The notes under the pieces were generated by a model. The model was not told the origin of the DNA. It was given only the letters and a program-made list of their open reading frames with translations, and did no database searches. Below, piece by piece: positions 17,210 to 24,771 of a stretch of 64,000 nucleotides of DNA (within the stretch, counting starts at the first letter, position 1; each line of letters begins with the position of its first letter). The position numbers and the translations under genes were made by a program. Source of the stretch: Fervidobacterium sp. (GTDB lineage Bacteria; Thermotogota; Thermotogae; Thermotogales; Fervidobacteriaceae); the NCBI GenBank assembly GCA_026419195.1, contig JANZZV010000010.1, positions 1 through 64,000 on the forward strand, in the 5' to 3' direction.

Positions 17210-18622
17210 TTAACCGAAAAATTCGTTGTGAACAAGTTGTAAAGCTTTTTCCCCGTCTTTCTGATCAACTATGAAATAAATTGAAACATCCGACGCACCT
17301 GCTGAAATCATCTCTACATTTATCTTTCCGCTTGCCACAGCTTTAAATATCCTGGAGGCTATACCATGATAGTTTAAAAGTCCACTGCCAACAACGGCTA
17401 TCAGCGACTTGTCCATACTATAACTTATCTGTTCTATCTCCTTTGTCTTAAACTGTTCGGAGATTCTCATAACAGCACCTAAATCTTTTTTAGAAATAAC
17501 TAGAACTATCGATGTTTGAGAAGTTATTACAAATTTTATATTCACTCCTATTTGAGAGACGCATGAAGCAATCTCTCCGAGAATTCCTGGCACACGTCCT
17601 ATATTGTGTCCTCTGATCTGTACAATAGCTATATCACTTGTCATAGACACACTTTTTATCCTTGCACCATTATCATTTGAGTCTGATGAAAATATAACAG
17701 TACACCCATCGCAACCATCAAAAGGACTAAATTCAAAGTTTTCAAGACTTTTCCAATCGCAAACATAAAGAGGTATATTTTTCAAACGCAAAGGTTCCAC
17801 CGCGTTGTGGTGCAAAATTTTCGCTCCAAAATATGATAATTCATCTGCTTCTGCGTAAGTTAAACTCTTAACCGTCTTGGTAACCTTAGTAATTCTTGGA
17901 TCACTTGTGAGAAAGCCTGGAACATCTTTTATAAGCACAACACCGGCTGCATCAAGACAATATCCAAGCGCAGTGGCGGTGTAATCACTACCTCCACGCC
18001 CAAGAATAGTTATGTTTTCGTCTACAACAGACCTTCCGTAAAAACCTGGAATTACACTGTCGCTTTCTTCCCATTTCTTCATATTGAGTCTTACCAACAT
18101 TCTGCTTTTTTCAAGTAATACATTAGAATTGCCGTATACCCCATCGGTCACAATAAAATCTTCAGGAAACATAACCTTGCAATTCAATCCCATTGTATTT
18201 AGATTATGATTCAAAATAATTGCACTCAAACGCTCACCGCAACAAAGGATTTTATCACGCAGAAAGTCTGGGACTTTGCCAATCATCTTACTTCCTATCA
18301 ATAGACGCTCAACAGAATACACTTGTTGTTTTAAAATTTGAAAGATACTTTCGTTTTCCTCCAAAATAAAACTTTTGTGAAAGATATACAGTTCATCAAG
18401 AAATTTTTGGACATCCAAGTTGTTCACATTATCCAAAGCGTTGACAAGTTTATTAGTTACACCCTTGAATGCACTGACAACAATAACAAATCGAAAATTT
18501 TTCTTATTTTGCCTTAATCCCAAAAATAACTTCACAACCCTTTCCATATCTTCTGAATTTGATAACACAGAGCCACCAACTTTGAAAACAAAGAAATTTA
18601 CGTTCCTCTCTGTACCTTCCAT
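17210..18622 (-). CDS. lysC: aspartokinase with C-terminal ACT domains
   Basis: The kinase domain has FKVGGSVLS at the N-terminus, GRGGSDYTATALG (about residue 205) and KDVPGFLTSDPR; two ACT domains (about residues 325-465) follow for amino-acid feedback. It makes aspartyl phosphate, first step to methionine, threonine and lysine. ATG 18622 is preceded by GGGGGAG; an in-frame upstream start at 18667 lacks a comparable site and would lie nearly at the terminator. It is the first structural gene behind the Met-rich leader and attenuator, which suggests this isozyme serves methionine synthesis. No homoserine dehydrogenase domain is attached. Confidence 0.95.
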   Translation of the reverse strand: MEGTERNVNFFVFKVGGSVLSNSEDMERVVKLFLGLRQNKKNFRFVIVVSAFKGVTNKLVNALDNVNNLDVQKFLDELYIFHKSFILEENESIFQILKQQVYSVERLLIGSKMIGKVPDFLRDKILCCGERLSAIILNHNLNTMGLNCKVMFPEDFIVTDGVYGNSNVLLEKSRMLVRLNMKKWEESDSVIPGFYGRSVVDENITILGRGGSDYTATALGYCLDAAGVVLIKDVPGFLTSDPRITKVTKTVKSLTYAEADELSYFGAKILHHNAVEPLRLKNIPLYVCDWKSLENFEFSPFDGCDGCTVIFSSDSNDNGARIKSVSMTSDIAIVQIRGHNIGRVPGILGEIASCVSQIGVNIKFVITSQTSIVLVISKKDLGAVMRISEQFKTKEIEQISYSMDKSLIAVVGSGLLNYHGIASRIFKAVASGKINVEMISAGASDVSIYFIVDQKDGEKALQLVHNEFFG

Positions 18623-18692
18623 TTTTCTCTCCCCCTTTAAATTACACTGGCAAGAAAAATTTAGCAATTGAAAAATTTGAAAAATGTGGTAT

Positions 18693-18725
18693 AAAAAAAG
18701 CGGTCGGGTTATAATCCCGACCGCT
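18693..18725 (-). terminator. intrinsic terminator of the methionine leader
   Basis: On the minus strand CAGCGGTCGGG is followed by a 7-base loop and CCCGACCGCT, then a run of seven T (plus-strand A run 18693-18699). The arms are 18716-18725 and 18699-18708, a perfect 10-bp GC-rich helix. It lies 71 bases before the aspartokinase start and after a short translated leader, the expected place for an attenuator terminator. Confidence 0.92.
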
Positions 18726-18779
18726 GATTTTTTTCAACACCAAACTGGTGTACCTACGTTTCCCAGCGGTCGGTACACC
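18717..18779 (-). promoter_or_regulatory. mutually exclusive antiterminator / anti-antiterminator helices of a ribosome-mediated attenuator
   Basis: In the leader RNA, segment A GGUGUACC (plus 18772-18779, inside the peptide ORF) can pair perfectly with C GGUACACC (18747-18754). Segment B CCGACCGCUG (18764-18773), between them, can pair over 10 bp with E CAGCGGUCGG (18717-18726), the 5' arm of the terminator. C can also pair with D (UGGUGU, 18737-18742) as a 6-bp hairpin when A is covered. A ribosome stalled at the Met codons just upstream masks A, frees B to pair with E, and blocks the terminator. A ribosome reaching the UAG covers B and lets the terminator form. Pairing is seen; the mechanism is inferred. 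Confidence 0.85.
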
Positions 18780-18876
18780 TCATCATCATAGCCATCATAT
18801 TTATAGCTGTTATCGCATCGGTTTTCTTTCTAAGCTTTTTTAAACTGTATGTATTTTGCTCTTGCTCTATAATCAC
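18754..18876 (-). CDS. methionine-rich leader peptide (40 residues) of the methionine operon attenuator
   Basis: A GTG at 18876, seven bases after GGAGG, opens a 40-codon frame ending at TAG 18754-18756. Near the end it encodes NMMAMMMRCTDRW: Met codons at 18793-18798 and 18781-18789 (five in six codons), then Arg and a Cys codon (18775-18777). These codons directly precede the RNA segments that form the alternative helices, and the stop lies between antiterminator segment B and segment C. This is the pattern of a regulatory leader peptide such as those of trp, his or thr operons, but with methionine (and perhaps cysteine) as the sensed amino acid. A stable function for the peptide itself is unlikely. 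Confidence 0.87.
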   Translation of the reverse strand: MIIEQEQNTYSLKKLRKKTDAITAINMMAMMMRCTDRWET

Positions 18877-18914
18877 GGTAAAACCTCCAAACTTAACTTA
18901 CGTATTTTTTTGTG

Positions 18915-18942
18915 ATTATACAACAAATTTGAAAAATTGCAA
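18915..18942 (-). promoter_or_regulatory. promoter of the lysC-hcy-COG2122-metF operon
   Basis: On the minus strand TTGCAA (18937-18942) and TATAAT (18915-18920) are separated by 16 bases. Transcription would begin near 18908, about 30 bases before the leader peptide start, giving a roughly 210-base leader RNA down to the terminator. Confidence 0.72.
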
Positions 18943-19010
18943 TACCAAAAGCTGAAAAATACGGCCTTATGCGTTCTTTAGTTTAATAAGTACTTTACGG
19001 GGTGGTGCCT

Positions 19011-19286
19011 ATGGAAGAAATTTGGAAAAAGTGGAATTTTAGAGGTATCGTACAAGGTGTCGGTTTTAGGCATTTTGTCAAAACTATTGCAAGAGCAATA
19101 GGTGTGAAGGGATATGTAAAGAACGAAGATGATGGTAGTGTAACAGTTGTCGCTGGTGGAAACAGAGAACAAATTAGCGAATTATTCAAAAGAATTATGG
19201 AAGGGAACGGATGGAGCCATATATCAGATTACGACGAAAAGGAACTACAAAAACAAGAATACAAAGACTTTCACGTTGAATTTTAG
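19011..19286 (+). CDS. acyP: acylphosphatase
   Basis: This 91-residue protein has the acylphosphatase signature: FRGIVQGVGFRHFV with the catalytic Arg and GYVKNEDDGSV with the catalytic Asn. It hydrolyses acyl phosphates in the cytoplasm. ATG 19011 follows GGGGTGGTG; a GTG at 19002 would lie inside that site. It is transcribed away from the methionine leader and is followed by purA after 31 bases, so the two may be cotranscribed. Confidence 0.95.
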   Translation: MEEIWKKWNFRGIVQGVGFRHFVKTIARAIGVKGYVKNEDDGSVTVVAGGNREQISELFKRIMEGNGWSHISDYDEKELQKQEYKDFHVEF

Positions 19287-19317
19287 CAATCAAAAAGACG
19301 ACTAAGGAGATGATTTT

Positions 19318-20526
19318 ATGAACGTGGTATGTTATGGTTTACAATGGGGCGATGAAGGAAAAGGAAAAGTTACTACTTATCTCTCAAAAGATTTTGATTA
19401 CGTTGTCAGATATAGTGGAGGAAGCAATGCTGGGCATACTGTTGAATACGAGAGTTTTAAACTTGTTCATCATCTCATTCCATCTTTTGATGTAAGAAAA
19501 AACGCAAAAGGTTACATAGCAAATGGTGTAATAGTTGATTTTGAAGTTTTAATTCAAGAGATCAATGAACTGAAAAAGATCGGAGTTAACGTCTGCGAGA
19601 GAATAAAAATTTCCGCTTTAGCACATGTAGCACTTCCGGTACACAAAATGTTGGACGAGAAGATAGAAAGCGTAAAAGCAGATAGAGCTGTTGGAACAAC
19701 AAAAAGAGGTATAGGACCTGCTTATGCAGATAAAGTACACCGCATAGGATTACGTATAATAGATTTTTCTAATTATTCAAATGCTATTGAAAAACTCGAA
19801 TTTGTCACGCACATTTACAAAAACCTCTACGGTATCGAGTGGAATGATTATGAAAAATTATTTGAACTTTATGAAAATGTATCTGAGTTTATAGTCTATC
19901 CTGTTGAAATAAAAAATACTTTGGAAAATTTAAATGTCCTTTTTGAAGGTACACAAGGTGTACTTCTTGATGTAGATATGGGAAGTTATCCATATGTAAC
20001 CGGTAGTTATTGTAGCACAACAGGTATTGAAAGTGGTGTTGGTTTTCCTGTAAAAATAGACAAAAAAATAGGTGTGTTCAAGGCGTATTTAACCAGAGTT
20101 GGGGAAGGACCATTTCCGACTGAGATTTTTGGGCAAGAGGCCGAGAATTTGAGAAAAGCTGGTAAAGAGTACGGTGCAACAACAGGTAGACCTCGACGTT
20201 GTGGTTGGCTTGATTTGCCGTTGTTGAAGTATGCTATCGAAGTGTCTGGCTGCACTGAAATGATAATGACTAAAGCAGATATTTTATCTGGAATGGAAAA
20301 GATCAGCGTTGGTGTAAGTTACAAGATTAACGGAAAACACTTAGAGATTCCAAAGGACGTTTCTTCTTTAAAAGACGTAGAAGTTCAATACTTGAAATTT
20401 GAAGGATGGAAAAATCTTGAGGATCCAAATTTTGAAAGGTTTAAAGATTTCATTGAAGCTGAGACAGGAGTTAAAATATCTTATGTTTCAACAGGTGCGA
20501 AAGTTGATGAAATAATTAAAACATGA
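19318..20526 (+). CDS. purA: adenylosuccinate synthetase
   Basis: The P-loop-like [13 protein letters not shown] at residues 5-17, the IMP-binding [15 protein letters not shown] region (about 124), [18 protein letters not shown] (about 207) and [13 protein letters not shown] (about 287) identify PurA, which joins IMP and aspartate with GTP in AMP synthesis. At 402 residues it is somewhat shorter than the usual 425-430, as in other compact versions. ATG 19318 has GGAGATG upstream. It is followed after 32 bases by the Mut7-C gene. Confidence 0.97.
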   Translation: MNVVCYGLQWGDEGKGKVTTYLSKDFDYVVRYSGGSNAGHTVEYESFKLVHHLIPSFDVRKNAKGYIANGVIVDFEVLIQEINELKKIGVNVCERIKISALAHVALPVHKMLDEKIESVKADRAVGTTKRGIGPAYADKVHRIGLRIIDFSNYSNAIEKLEFVTHIYKNLYGIEWNDYEKLFELYENVSEFIVYPVEIKNTLENLNVLFEGTQGVLLDVDMGSYPYVTGSYCSTTGIESGVGFPVKIDKKIGVFKAYLTRVGEGPFPTEIFGQEAENLRKAGKEYGATTGRPRRCGWLDLPLLKYAIEVSGCTEMIMTKADILSGMEKISVGVSYKINGKHLEIPKDVSSLKDVEVQYLKFEGWKNLEDPNFERFKDFIEAETGVKISYVSTGAKVDEIIKT

Positions 20527-20558
20527 AATAAATTTACTAATCTTTTGGAGATGGTTTC

Positions 20559-21278
20559 ATGATAACCTTGAGGCTATTTGGTTCCTTGTGTGAATTAACA
20601 AACGGAAAATATCTTTTCCAATTTGATCCAGGGATAAATCAAACGATAAAGGACTGTATTGAACGCCTCGGTGTGCCACACACCGAGGTTGCTTTTATTA
20701 CTTTAAACAAGCGTTTTGTTGACTTTTCCAAAATAGTCGAGAATGGAGATTTTTACTGTATCTATCCTCACTCTTTGCTTATTGATAAGGAATTCTTACT
20801 AACACCTGTCTATCAAGGTGAACCAAAGTTTGTACTTGACATTCACCTTGGTAAACTTGCAAGACTACTACGTATGTTTGGTCTCTATGCTGAATTTGGC
20901 ATGATAGATGATGATGGAATTGTTGAAAAAGCTAAGCGAGTTAATGGAATAATACTTACTCGTGATAGAAAGCTTTTGATGAGAAAAGATATTGTATTTG
21001 GTTACATTGTTCGCAGTGACTTTCCAGAGATACAATTCAAAGAAGTTTACCACAGATACAGCTTGAAAAATTGGTTAAAGCCTTTCACAAGATGCATTGA
21101 ATGCAACGGAAACTTGTTGGTAATTGACAAAAATTACGTTGTTGGTAAGGTTCCGCCAAGAGTTTTTGAGACACATGACAATTTTGCCCTTTGCGACAAA
21201 TGTGGTAAGGTTTACTGGAGTGGAACTCATCATAAGCATATGTTAGAGCGCATTAATACACTGCTCCCACCAGACTAA
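20559..21278 (+). CDS. Mut7-C RNase domain protein with N-terminal ubiquitin/ThiS-like domain
   Basis: Residues about 1-80 look like a beta-grasp (ThiS/MoaD-like) domain. Residues about 88-170 form the Mut7-C PIN-like nuclease domain with conserved acidic residues (LDIHLGKLARLLRMFG, LTRDRKLLMR). A C-terminal zinc ribbon has CIECNG and CDKCGKVYW Cys pairs. This combination is known in many bacteria and archaea, but the substrate RNA is not established. The gene is the last one before the origin-like repeat region. Confidence 0.85.
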   Translation: MITLRLFGSLCELTNGKYLFQFDPGINQTIKDCIERLGVPHTEVAFITLNKRFVDFSKIVENGDFYCIYPHSLLIDKEFLLTPVYQGEPKFVLDIHLGKLARLLRMFGLYAEFGMIDDDGIVEKAKRVNGIILTRDRKLLMRKDIVFGYIVRSDFPEIQFKEVYHRYSLKNWLKPFTRCIECNGNLLVIDKNYVVGKVPPRVFETHDNFALCDKCGKVYWSGTHHKHMLERINTLLPPD

Positions 21279-21319
21279 CTTTTGCAACTTACCACCTGTA
21301 CGCTGCCTTAAACTAAACG

Positions 21320-21360
21320 ATAGTATATAACTATATCGTATATATTATTATTATTATTAT
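21320..21360. other. AT-rich tract inside the origin region, candidate unwinding element
   Basis: This stretch is almost pure A/T, with alternating TATA steps followed by a TTA/ATT trinucleotide run at about 21344-21360. It sits between the first DnaA-like box and a closely spaced inverted pair of boxes (21363 and 21371). It could be the duplex-unwinding element. A second AT-rich stretch at about 21741-21800 flanks the other end of the array and is an equally good candidate. Confidence 0.45.
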
Positions 21361-21695
21361 AGGGTGGTAAAGTGGTAAGTTTACTTATTTGTAACACAAA
21401 AAGTTAGCATTCATGCGTTACAAAGCAAATATTACAACTTACCACCTTTTTGTTACAACTTACCACCTGTGGTAAGTTTTGTCTAAGAATAAGTGTTTAA
21501 GCCTAAATTGGAGTGGTAAGTTTCTTAAACAATCGTGAATAAATATCTTCTTGAACATTCTATCTCGAAAAACTTTGTGAATTATTTCTCAAATGGTAAG
21601 TTTGGTAAGTTGATTTTTTTGAGAATCTATCTCAACTACATAGATATTGTTGACTAACTTTTATAAACCACATATATTGTGTGAAAATACTCAAA

Positions 21696-21740
21696 AAACT
21701 TACCACAAACTTACCACAAACTTACCACGAATTTACCACA
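21696..21740 (+). repeat. four tandem DnaA-like boxes at 11-base period
   Basis: AAACTTACCACA, AAACTTACCACA, AAACTTACCACG and GAATTTACCACA follow each other head to tail with an 11-base step, sharing one base at each join. The near-helical phasing would place bound DnaA protomers on one face of the DNA and could seed a filament toward the adjacent AT-rich DNA at 21741 onward. Confidence 0.8.
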
Positions 21741-21903
21741 TATCAATATATTGATATTTTAGTTTCTATACCAATGTATATAGTATCCACATTAATAAAT
21801 ATTATATAAAGTATTAATGCAATTTACGACTAAAAAAGTTAGTCAAAATAGTCAGCGAATTTATGGATGTTTTAGAAAAAAATTGAACGAAAGTTGAAAT
21901 GTG

Positions 21904-21930
21904 TTCAAAATTTGGTTTTTGTTGTATAAT
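21904..21930 (+). promoter_or_regulatory. possible promoter for the small-membrane-protein/DUF4416/rimO gene string
   Basis: A perfect TATAAT lies at 21925-21930, 75 bases before the first start codon. The best upstream match TTCAAA (21904-21909) leaves a short 15-base spacer, so the -35 element is uncertain. Between the last origin box and this point there is otherwise only AT-rich DNA with no gene seen. Confidence 0.45.
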
Positions 21931-22005
21931 ACTTAGTGTACAAAAAAGTTGTTTTGCTCAAGATTCGAGTTTACGAATGGGGATTGTGTGAAAAGGTGTG
22001 AAAAT

Positions 22006-22290
22006 ATGAAGATGAATATTAGAGTTTTATTTTATATTATGACACTGGTAAGTGTTATAATGTTTTTTATGGTATATAAGTATACGCAGCGTCTGAAATC
22101 GGAACCTTTGGTTGTTATTGAAGGTTTGTATGGAAGTTTTATTCTAAATGGTGAAAGATTTGAGAAAGAAATCGAATTAAAGCCTGGTAAATACACTGTA
22201 ATTGGTGCCTCTGTTTTGAGGTTGTTCAATGGAAAAACAAAAGTGGTAAAACTACCACGTTTCGAGGTGGAAGTTATATGGGAGAAATAA
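22006..22290 (+). CDS. small single-span membrane protein of unknown function
   Basis: The 94-residue product has a short N-terminus, one membrane helix (about residues 4-23) and a beta-rich extracytoplasmic domain (about 33-94). I do not recognise a family with confidence; the outline resembles small anchored NusG-domain-II-like proteins, but no Cys pair is present. ATG 22006 is chosen because AAAAGGTG precedes it. It overlaps the DUF4416 gene by 13 bases, so the two are probably coupled. It is the first gene to the right of the origin. Confidence 0.7.
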   Translation: MKMNIRVLFYIMTLVSVIMFFMVYKYTQRLKSEPLVVIEGLYGSFILNGERFEKEIELKPGKYTVIGASVLRLFNGKTKVVKLPRFEVEVIWEK

Positions 22291-22838
22291 GGTTAGTTGA
22301 ACCGGTCAATCTTGTTATATTTATGTTTTCTTCACATCTTGAATATTGGTTCGAACGAATAAAAGATGAGCTTATTAAAAACTTTGGTCCGATTGATTAT
22401 GTAAGTGGTGAACTTGAGTTTGAGAAATACACGCTTTATTACAACGAGGAAATGGGATCGGGTATAACTGGCAAGCTTGTTAGTTTTGAGAACCTTATAC
22501 ATCCTTCGATGCTTGCTATGATAAAGATTAAGACTAACGAGATAGAGCAAAGATATTCAGTTGATGGGAAAAGAAAATTTAATCTTGATCCAGGTTACAT
22601 ACACCATATGCAATTTGTGCTTGCAACTACAAAGATGTGGCCACACAGAATATATATCGGTCATGGTATATATGCAGAACCAACGCTTATGTATATTAAT
22701 GGAAAATGGAAAGACTACGATTTCACTTATCCAAACTACAAAGAAGATACCTACAAAACGCAGTTAAGTAAGATAAGAGATTTGTATTTGGAAAAAAGAA
22801 AAAGATTTTTGTCAAAAGTAAAAACAAATATTCGTTAG
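22278..22838 (+). CDS. DUF4416 family protein
   Basis: This 186-residue protein has the family pattern: FEKYTLYYNEEMGSG near residue 50, IEQRYSVDGKRKFNLDPGYI (about 90) and IYAEPTLMYINGKW (about 132). Function is unknown; DUF4416 proteins are usually encoded near translation or cell-envelope genes in anaerobic bacteria. It overlaps the previous small gene and is followed after 62 bases by rimO. Confidence 0.82.
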   Translation: MGEIRLVEPVNLVIFMFSSHLEYWFERIKDELIKNFGPIDYVSGELEFEKYTLYYNEEMGSGITGKLVSFENLIHPSMLAMIKIKTNEIEQRYSVDGKRKFNLDPGYIHHMQFVLATTKMWPHRIYIGHGIYAEPTLMYINGKWKDYDFTYPNYKEDTYKTQLSKIRDLYLEKRKRFLSKVKTNIR

Positions 22839-22900
22839 CGTATCAGATAATCGAGAGTACCTAAAAGTTAATTATGACTTTTGGAAGGTTGGTGGAATGT

Positions 22901-24187
22901 TTGAAGCTATATATAGTTGTACTTGGATGTCCAAAAAACGAGGCAGATTTTTCTCTTGTCAAATACCATCTAAAAAGTATAGGATACGAAATTGTCGACG
23001 ACTTAGACGAAGCTGATGGTGTTGTTATTGATACATGTGGTTTTATAATCGATGCCAAGCAAGAATCTATTGATACTATTCTTGAGTTTGTTGAGCGTAA
23101 AAAACGTAAGCCAGGATTCAAGGTGTTTGTAACGGGTTGTTTGGTACAAAGATATCCAAAAGAATTACCATTAGAAATACCTGAGGTTGATGGCTGGTTT
23201 GGGGTTATTCCACCTAAGTTGCTTGCTGAAAGACTTGAGAAAACTAAAAAGTACATCACAGATCCCATTGCAATTTACGATTTTGAAGGTAGGGAAGATG
23301 ATGAAATTCCTTATGCATATGTGAAGATTGCTGATGGTTGTGATAGGGCTTGCACTTTTTGTACTATACCGAAGTTCAAGGGAGGTTTTGTGAGCAGGAA
23401 GATCGAAGATATTGAAAGTGAGGTACGCTACCTTATTTCAAATGGAAAAAAAGAGGTAGTTCTTGTTGCACAAGATACAACAGGGTATGGTGTGGATATT
23501 TATGGAAAACAAATGTTACCAGAATTGCTCAATAGGTTAAGCAATTTGGAAGGAAACTTTTGGATTAGGGTAATGTACATGCACCCAGATCATGTAACGG
23601 ATGAGATCATAGAAGGTTTTGCACCAAAAAAAGTTCTTAAGTATTTTGATATACCAGTTCAACATGGCAGTGATAAAATACTCAAGCTCATGGGACGAAA
23701 CAAAGGAACAAGGGAACTGGAAGAACTTTTTGATAAAATAAGACAACTTTATCCGGAAGCTGTTTTAAGAACCTCTATCATTGTTGGATTTCCGGGAGAA
23801 AAGAAAGAGGACTTTGAACAATTACTGGAGTTTATAAGGTCCGTTGAATTCGACAAACTTGGAGCCTTTGTTTATTCTGATGAAGAAGATGCGGCATCTT
23901 ATAATCTACCAGACAAAGTTTCTCTAAAAGTTGCACAAAAAAGGCTTGATACTCTTATGGAAGTGCAAGCCGAAATATCTTTTATGAGAAACCAACGACT
24001 TGTTGGTAAAATTATAGATGTACTTATTGAAGAAGAAGCAAACGGTGTGTTGATTGGAAGAGGTTATATGGATGCACCTGAGATTGACGGAAATGTTTTC
24101 GCAAAAGGAAATGGCACAAATAGGTTTGTGAAAGTAAAAGTCACTGAAGCAGATACTTATGATTTGGAAGGTGAAATTGTTGAATAA
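22901..24187 (+). CDS. rimO: ribosomal protein S12 methylthiotransferase RimO
   Basis: The order is N-terminal UPF0004 domain with conserved Cys (VLGCPKNEAD, DTCGF, GCL), radical-SAM domain with CDRACTFCTIP (CxxxCxxC), and a C-terminal TRAM domain. It adds a methylthio group to the conserved Asp of ribosomal protein S12 using two [4Fe-4S] clusters. The KNEAD segment after the first Cys is typical of RimO rather than MiaB. I start at TTG 22901 (MKLYIVVLGCPKN) behind GGTGG because this fits the family N-terminus; an in-frame ATG at 22874 adds nine unlikely residues. Confidence 0.93.
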   Translation: MKLYIVVLGCPKNEADFSLVKYHLKSIGYEIVDDLDEADGVVIDTCGFIIDAKQESIDTILEFVERKKRKPGFKVFVTGCLVQRYPKELPLEIPEVDGWFGVIPPKLLAERLEKTKKYITDPIAIYDFEGREDDEIPYAYVKIADGCDRACTFCTIPKFKGGFVSRKIEDIESEVRYLISNGKKEVVLVAQDTTGYGVDIYGKQMLPELLNRLSNLEGNFWIRVMYMHPDHVTDEIIEGFAPKKVLKYFDIPVQHGSDKILKLMGRNKGTRELEELFDKIRQLYPEAVLRTSIIVGFPGEKKEDFEQLLEFIRSVEFDKLGAFVYSDEEDAASYNLPDKVSLKVAQKRLDTLMEVQAEISFMRNQRLVGKIIDVLIEEEANGVLIGRGYMDAPEIDGNVFAKGNGTNRFVKVKVTEADTYDLEGEIVE

Positions 24188-24743
24188 AGAAAAAAACACT
24201 CCAAGTCGTAATGTTGTTTTTAATGTTCCAAACACGATAAGTTGGTTAAGGATATTATCGACAATTATCATTGTATTTTTAATGTACAGTAGGATGTTCA
24301 TGGCTGCTTTTGTCTTGTTTTTATTGTCAGCTTTGAGCGATTATTTCGACGGATATATAGCGAGGAAAACAAAGCAAGTAACGAATTTGGGGAAAGTACT
24401 TGATCAAATGAGTGATAAGATTCTTATAACTTCTGTCCTAGTAGTTTTTGTGGAGTTTGGATATGTGCCGGGTTGGCTTGTGGTTTTGATTATTTTTAGA
24501 GATACAATTGTAAGTATAGTACGTATGTTGGCATCAGATCATGGTAGTGTTATAGCTGCCAATTTCTTTGGAAAATTAAAAACTATATTGCAGATGGTTC
24601 TTTCGATAGGATTATACATAGAGATCTTGGGATTCTCCCAATTAGATCTTATAAACACTGTATTTGTTTATGCTGTAGCGATCACCACAGTGCTATCTGG
24701 AGTTATATACATGTACCAGAATAGGGATTATTTGAATAATTGA
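24180..24743 (+). CDS. pgsA: CDP-diacylglycerol-glycerol-3-phosphate 3-phosphatidyltransferase
   Basis: The CDP-alcohol phosphatidyltransferase motif DG..AR...G..D...D is clear in SDYFDGYIARKTKQ followed by NLGKVLDQMSDK, and several membrane helices follow. It makes phosphatidylglycerophosphate for phosphatidylglycerol. Start TTG 24180 lies six bases after GGAAGGTG and overlaps the rimO stop; ATG 24159 and TTG 24177 are alternatives. Position between rimO and thpR/recA matches the common Gram-positive and Thermotogota order. Confidence 0.9.
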   Translation: MNKEKNTPSRNVVFNVPNTISWLRILSTIIIVFLMYSRMFMAAFVLFLLSALSDYFDGYIARKTKQVTNLGKVLDQMSDKILITSVLVVFVEFGYVPGWLVVLIIFRDTIVSIVRMLASDHGSVIAANFFGKLKTILQMVLSIGLYIEILGFSQLDLINTVFVYAVAITTVLSGVIYMYQNRDYLNN

Positions 24744-24771
24744 AACAAGAAATGTTATCGGAGGGATAGCT

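Larger units (their letters stand above)
21285..21740. other. oriC: probable chromosomal replication origin: array of 13 DnaA-box-like 12-mers
   Basis: Copies of a 12-mer close to AAACTTACCACC occur at 21285(+), 21363(-), 21371(-), 21435(+), 21456(+), 21468(-), 21512(-), 21592(-), 21602(-), 21696(+), 21707(+), 21718(+) and 21729(+). Most share CTTACCAC or its complement; 21363, 21592, 21602 and 21729 are weaker. The DnaA box reported for Thermotoga maritima is, as I recall, AAACCTACCACC, one base different. The array lies in gene-free DNA with AT-rich tracts at both ends and near the point where overall gene strand bias flips. dnaA itself is not in view. Origin function is inferred from motif density and context. 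Confidence 0.82.

Noticed and set aside
18693-18880. T-box or SAM riboswitch upstream of aspartokinase
   Set aside because: The conserved T-box sequence (UGGNACC context) is absent, and there is no SAM-I four-way core; instead a translated Met-rich ORF with attenuator helices explains the region.
21285-21740. CRISPR array
   Set aside because: The repeats are only 12 bases, occur in both orientations, and spacing is irregular or 11 bases, unlike CRISPR repeats of about 30 bases with regular spacers.
22330-22360. tRNA T-loop-like GGTTCGAA at 22349
   Set aside because: It lies inside the DUF4416 coding frame and no cloverleaf can be formed around it.
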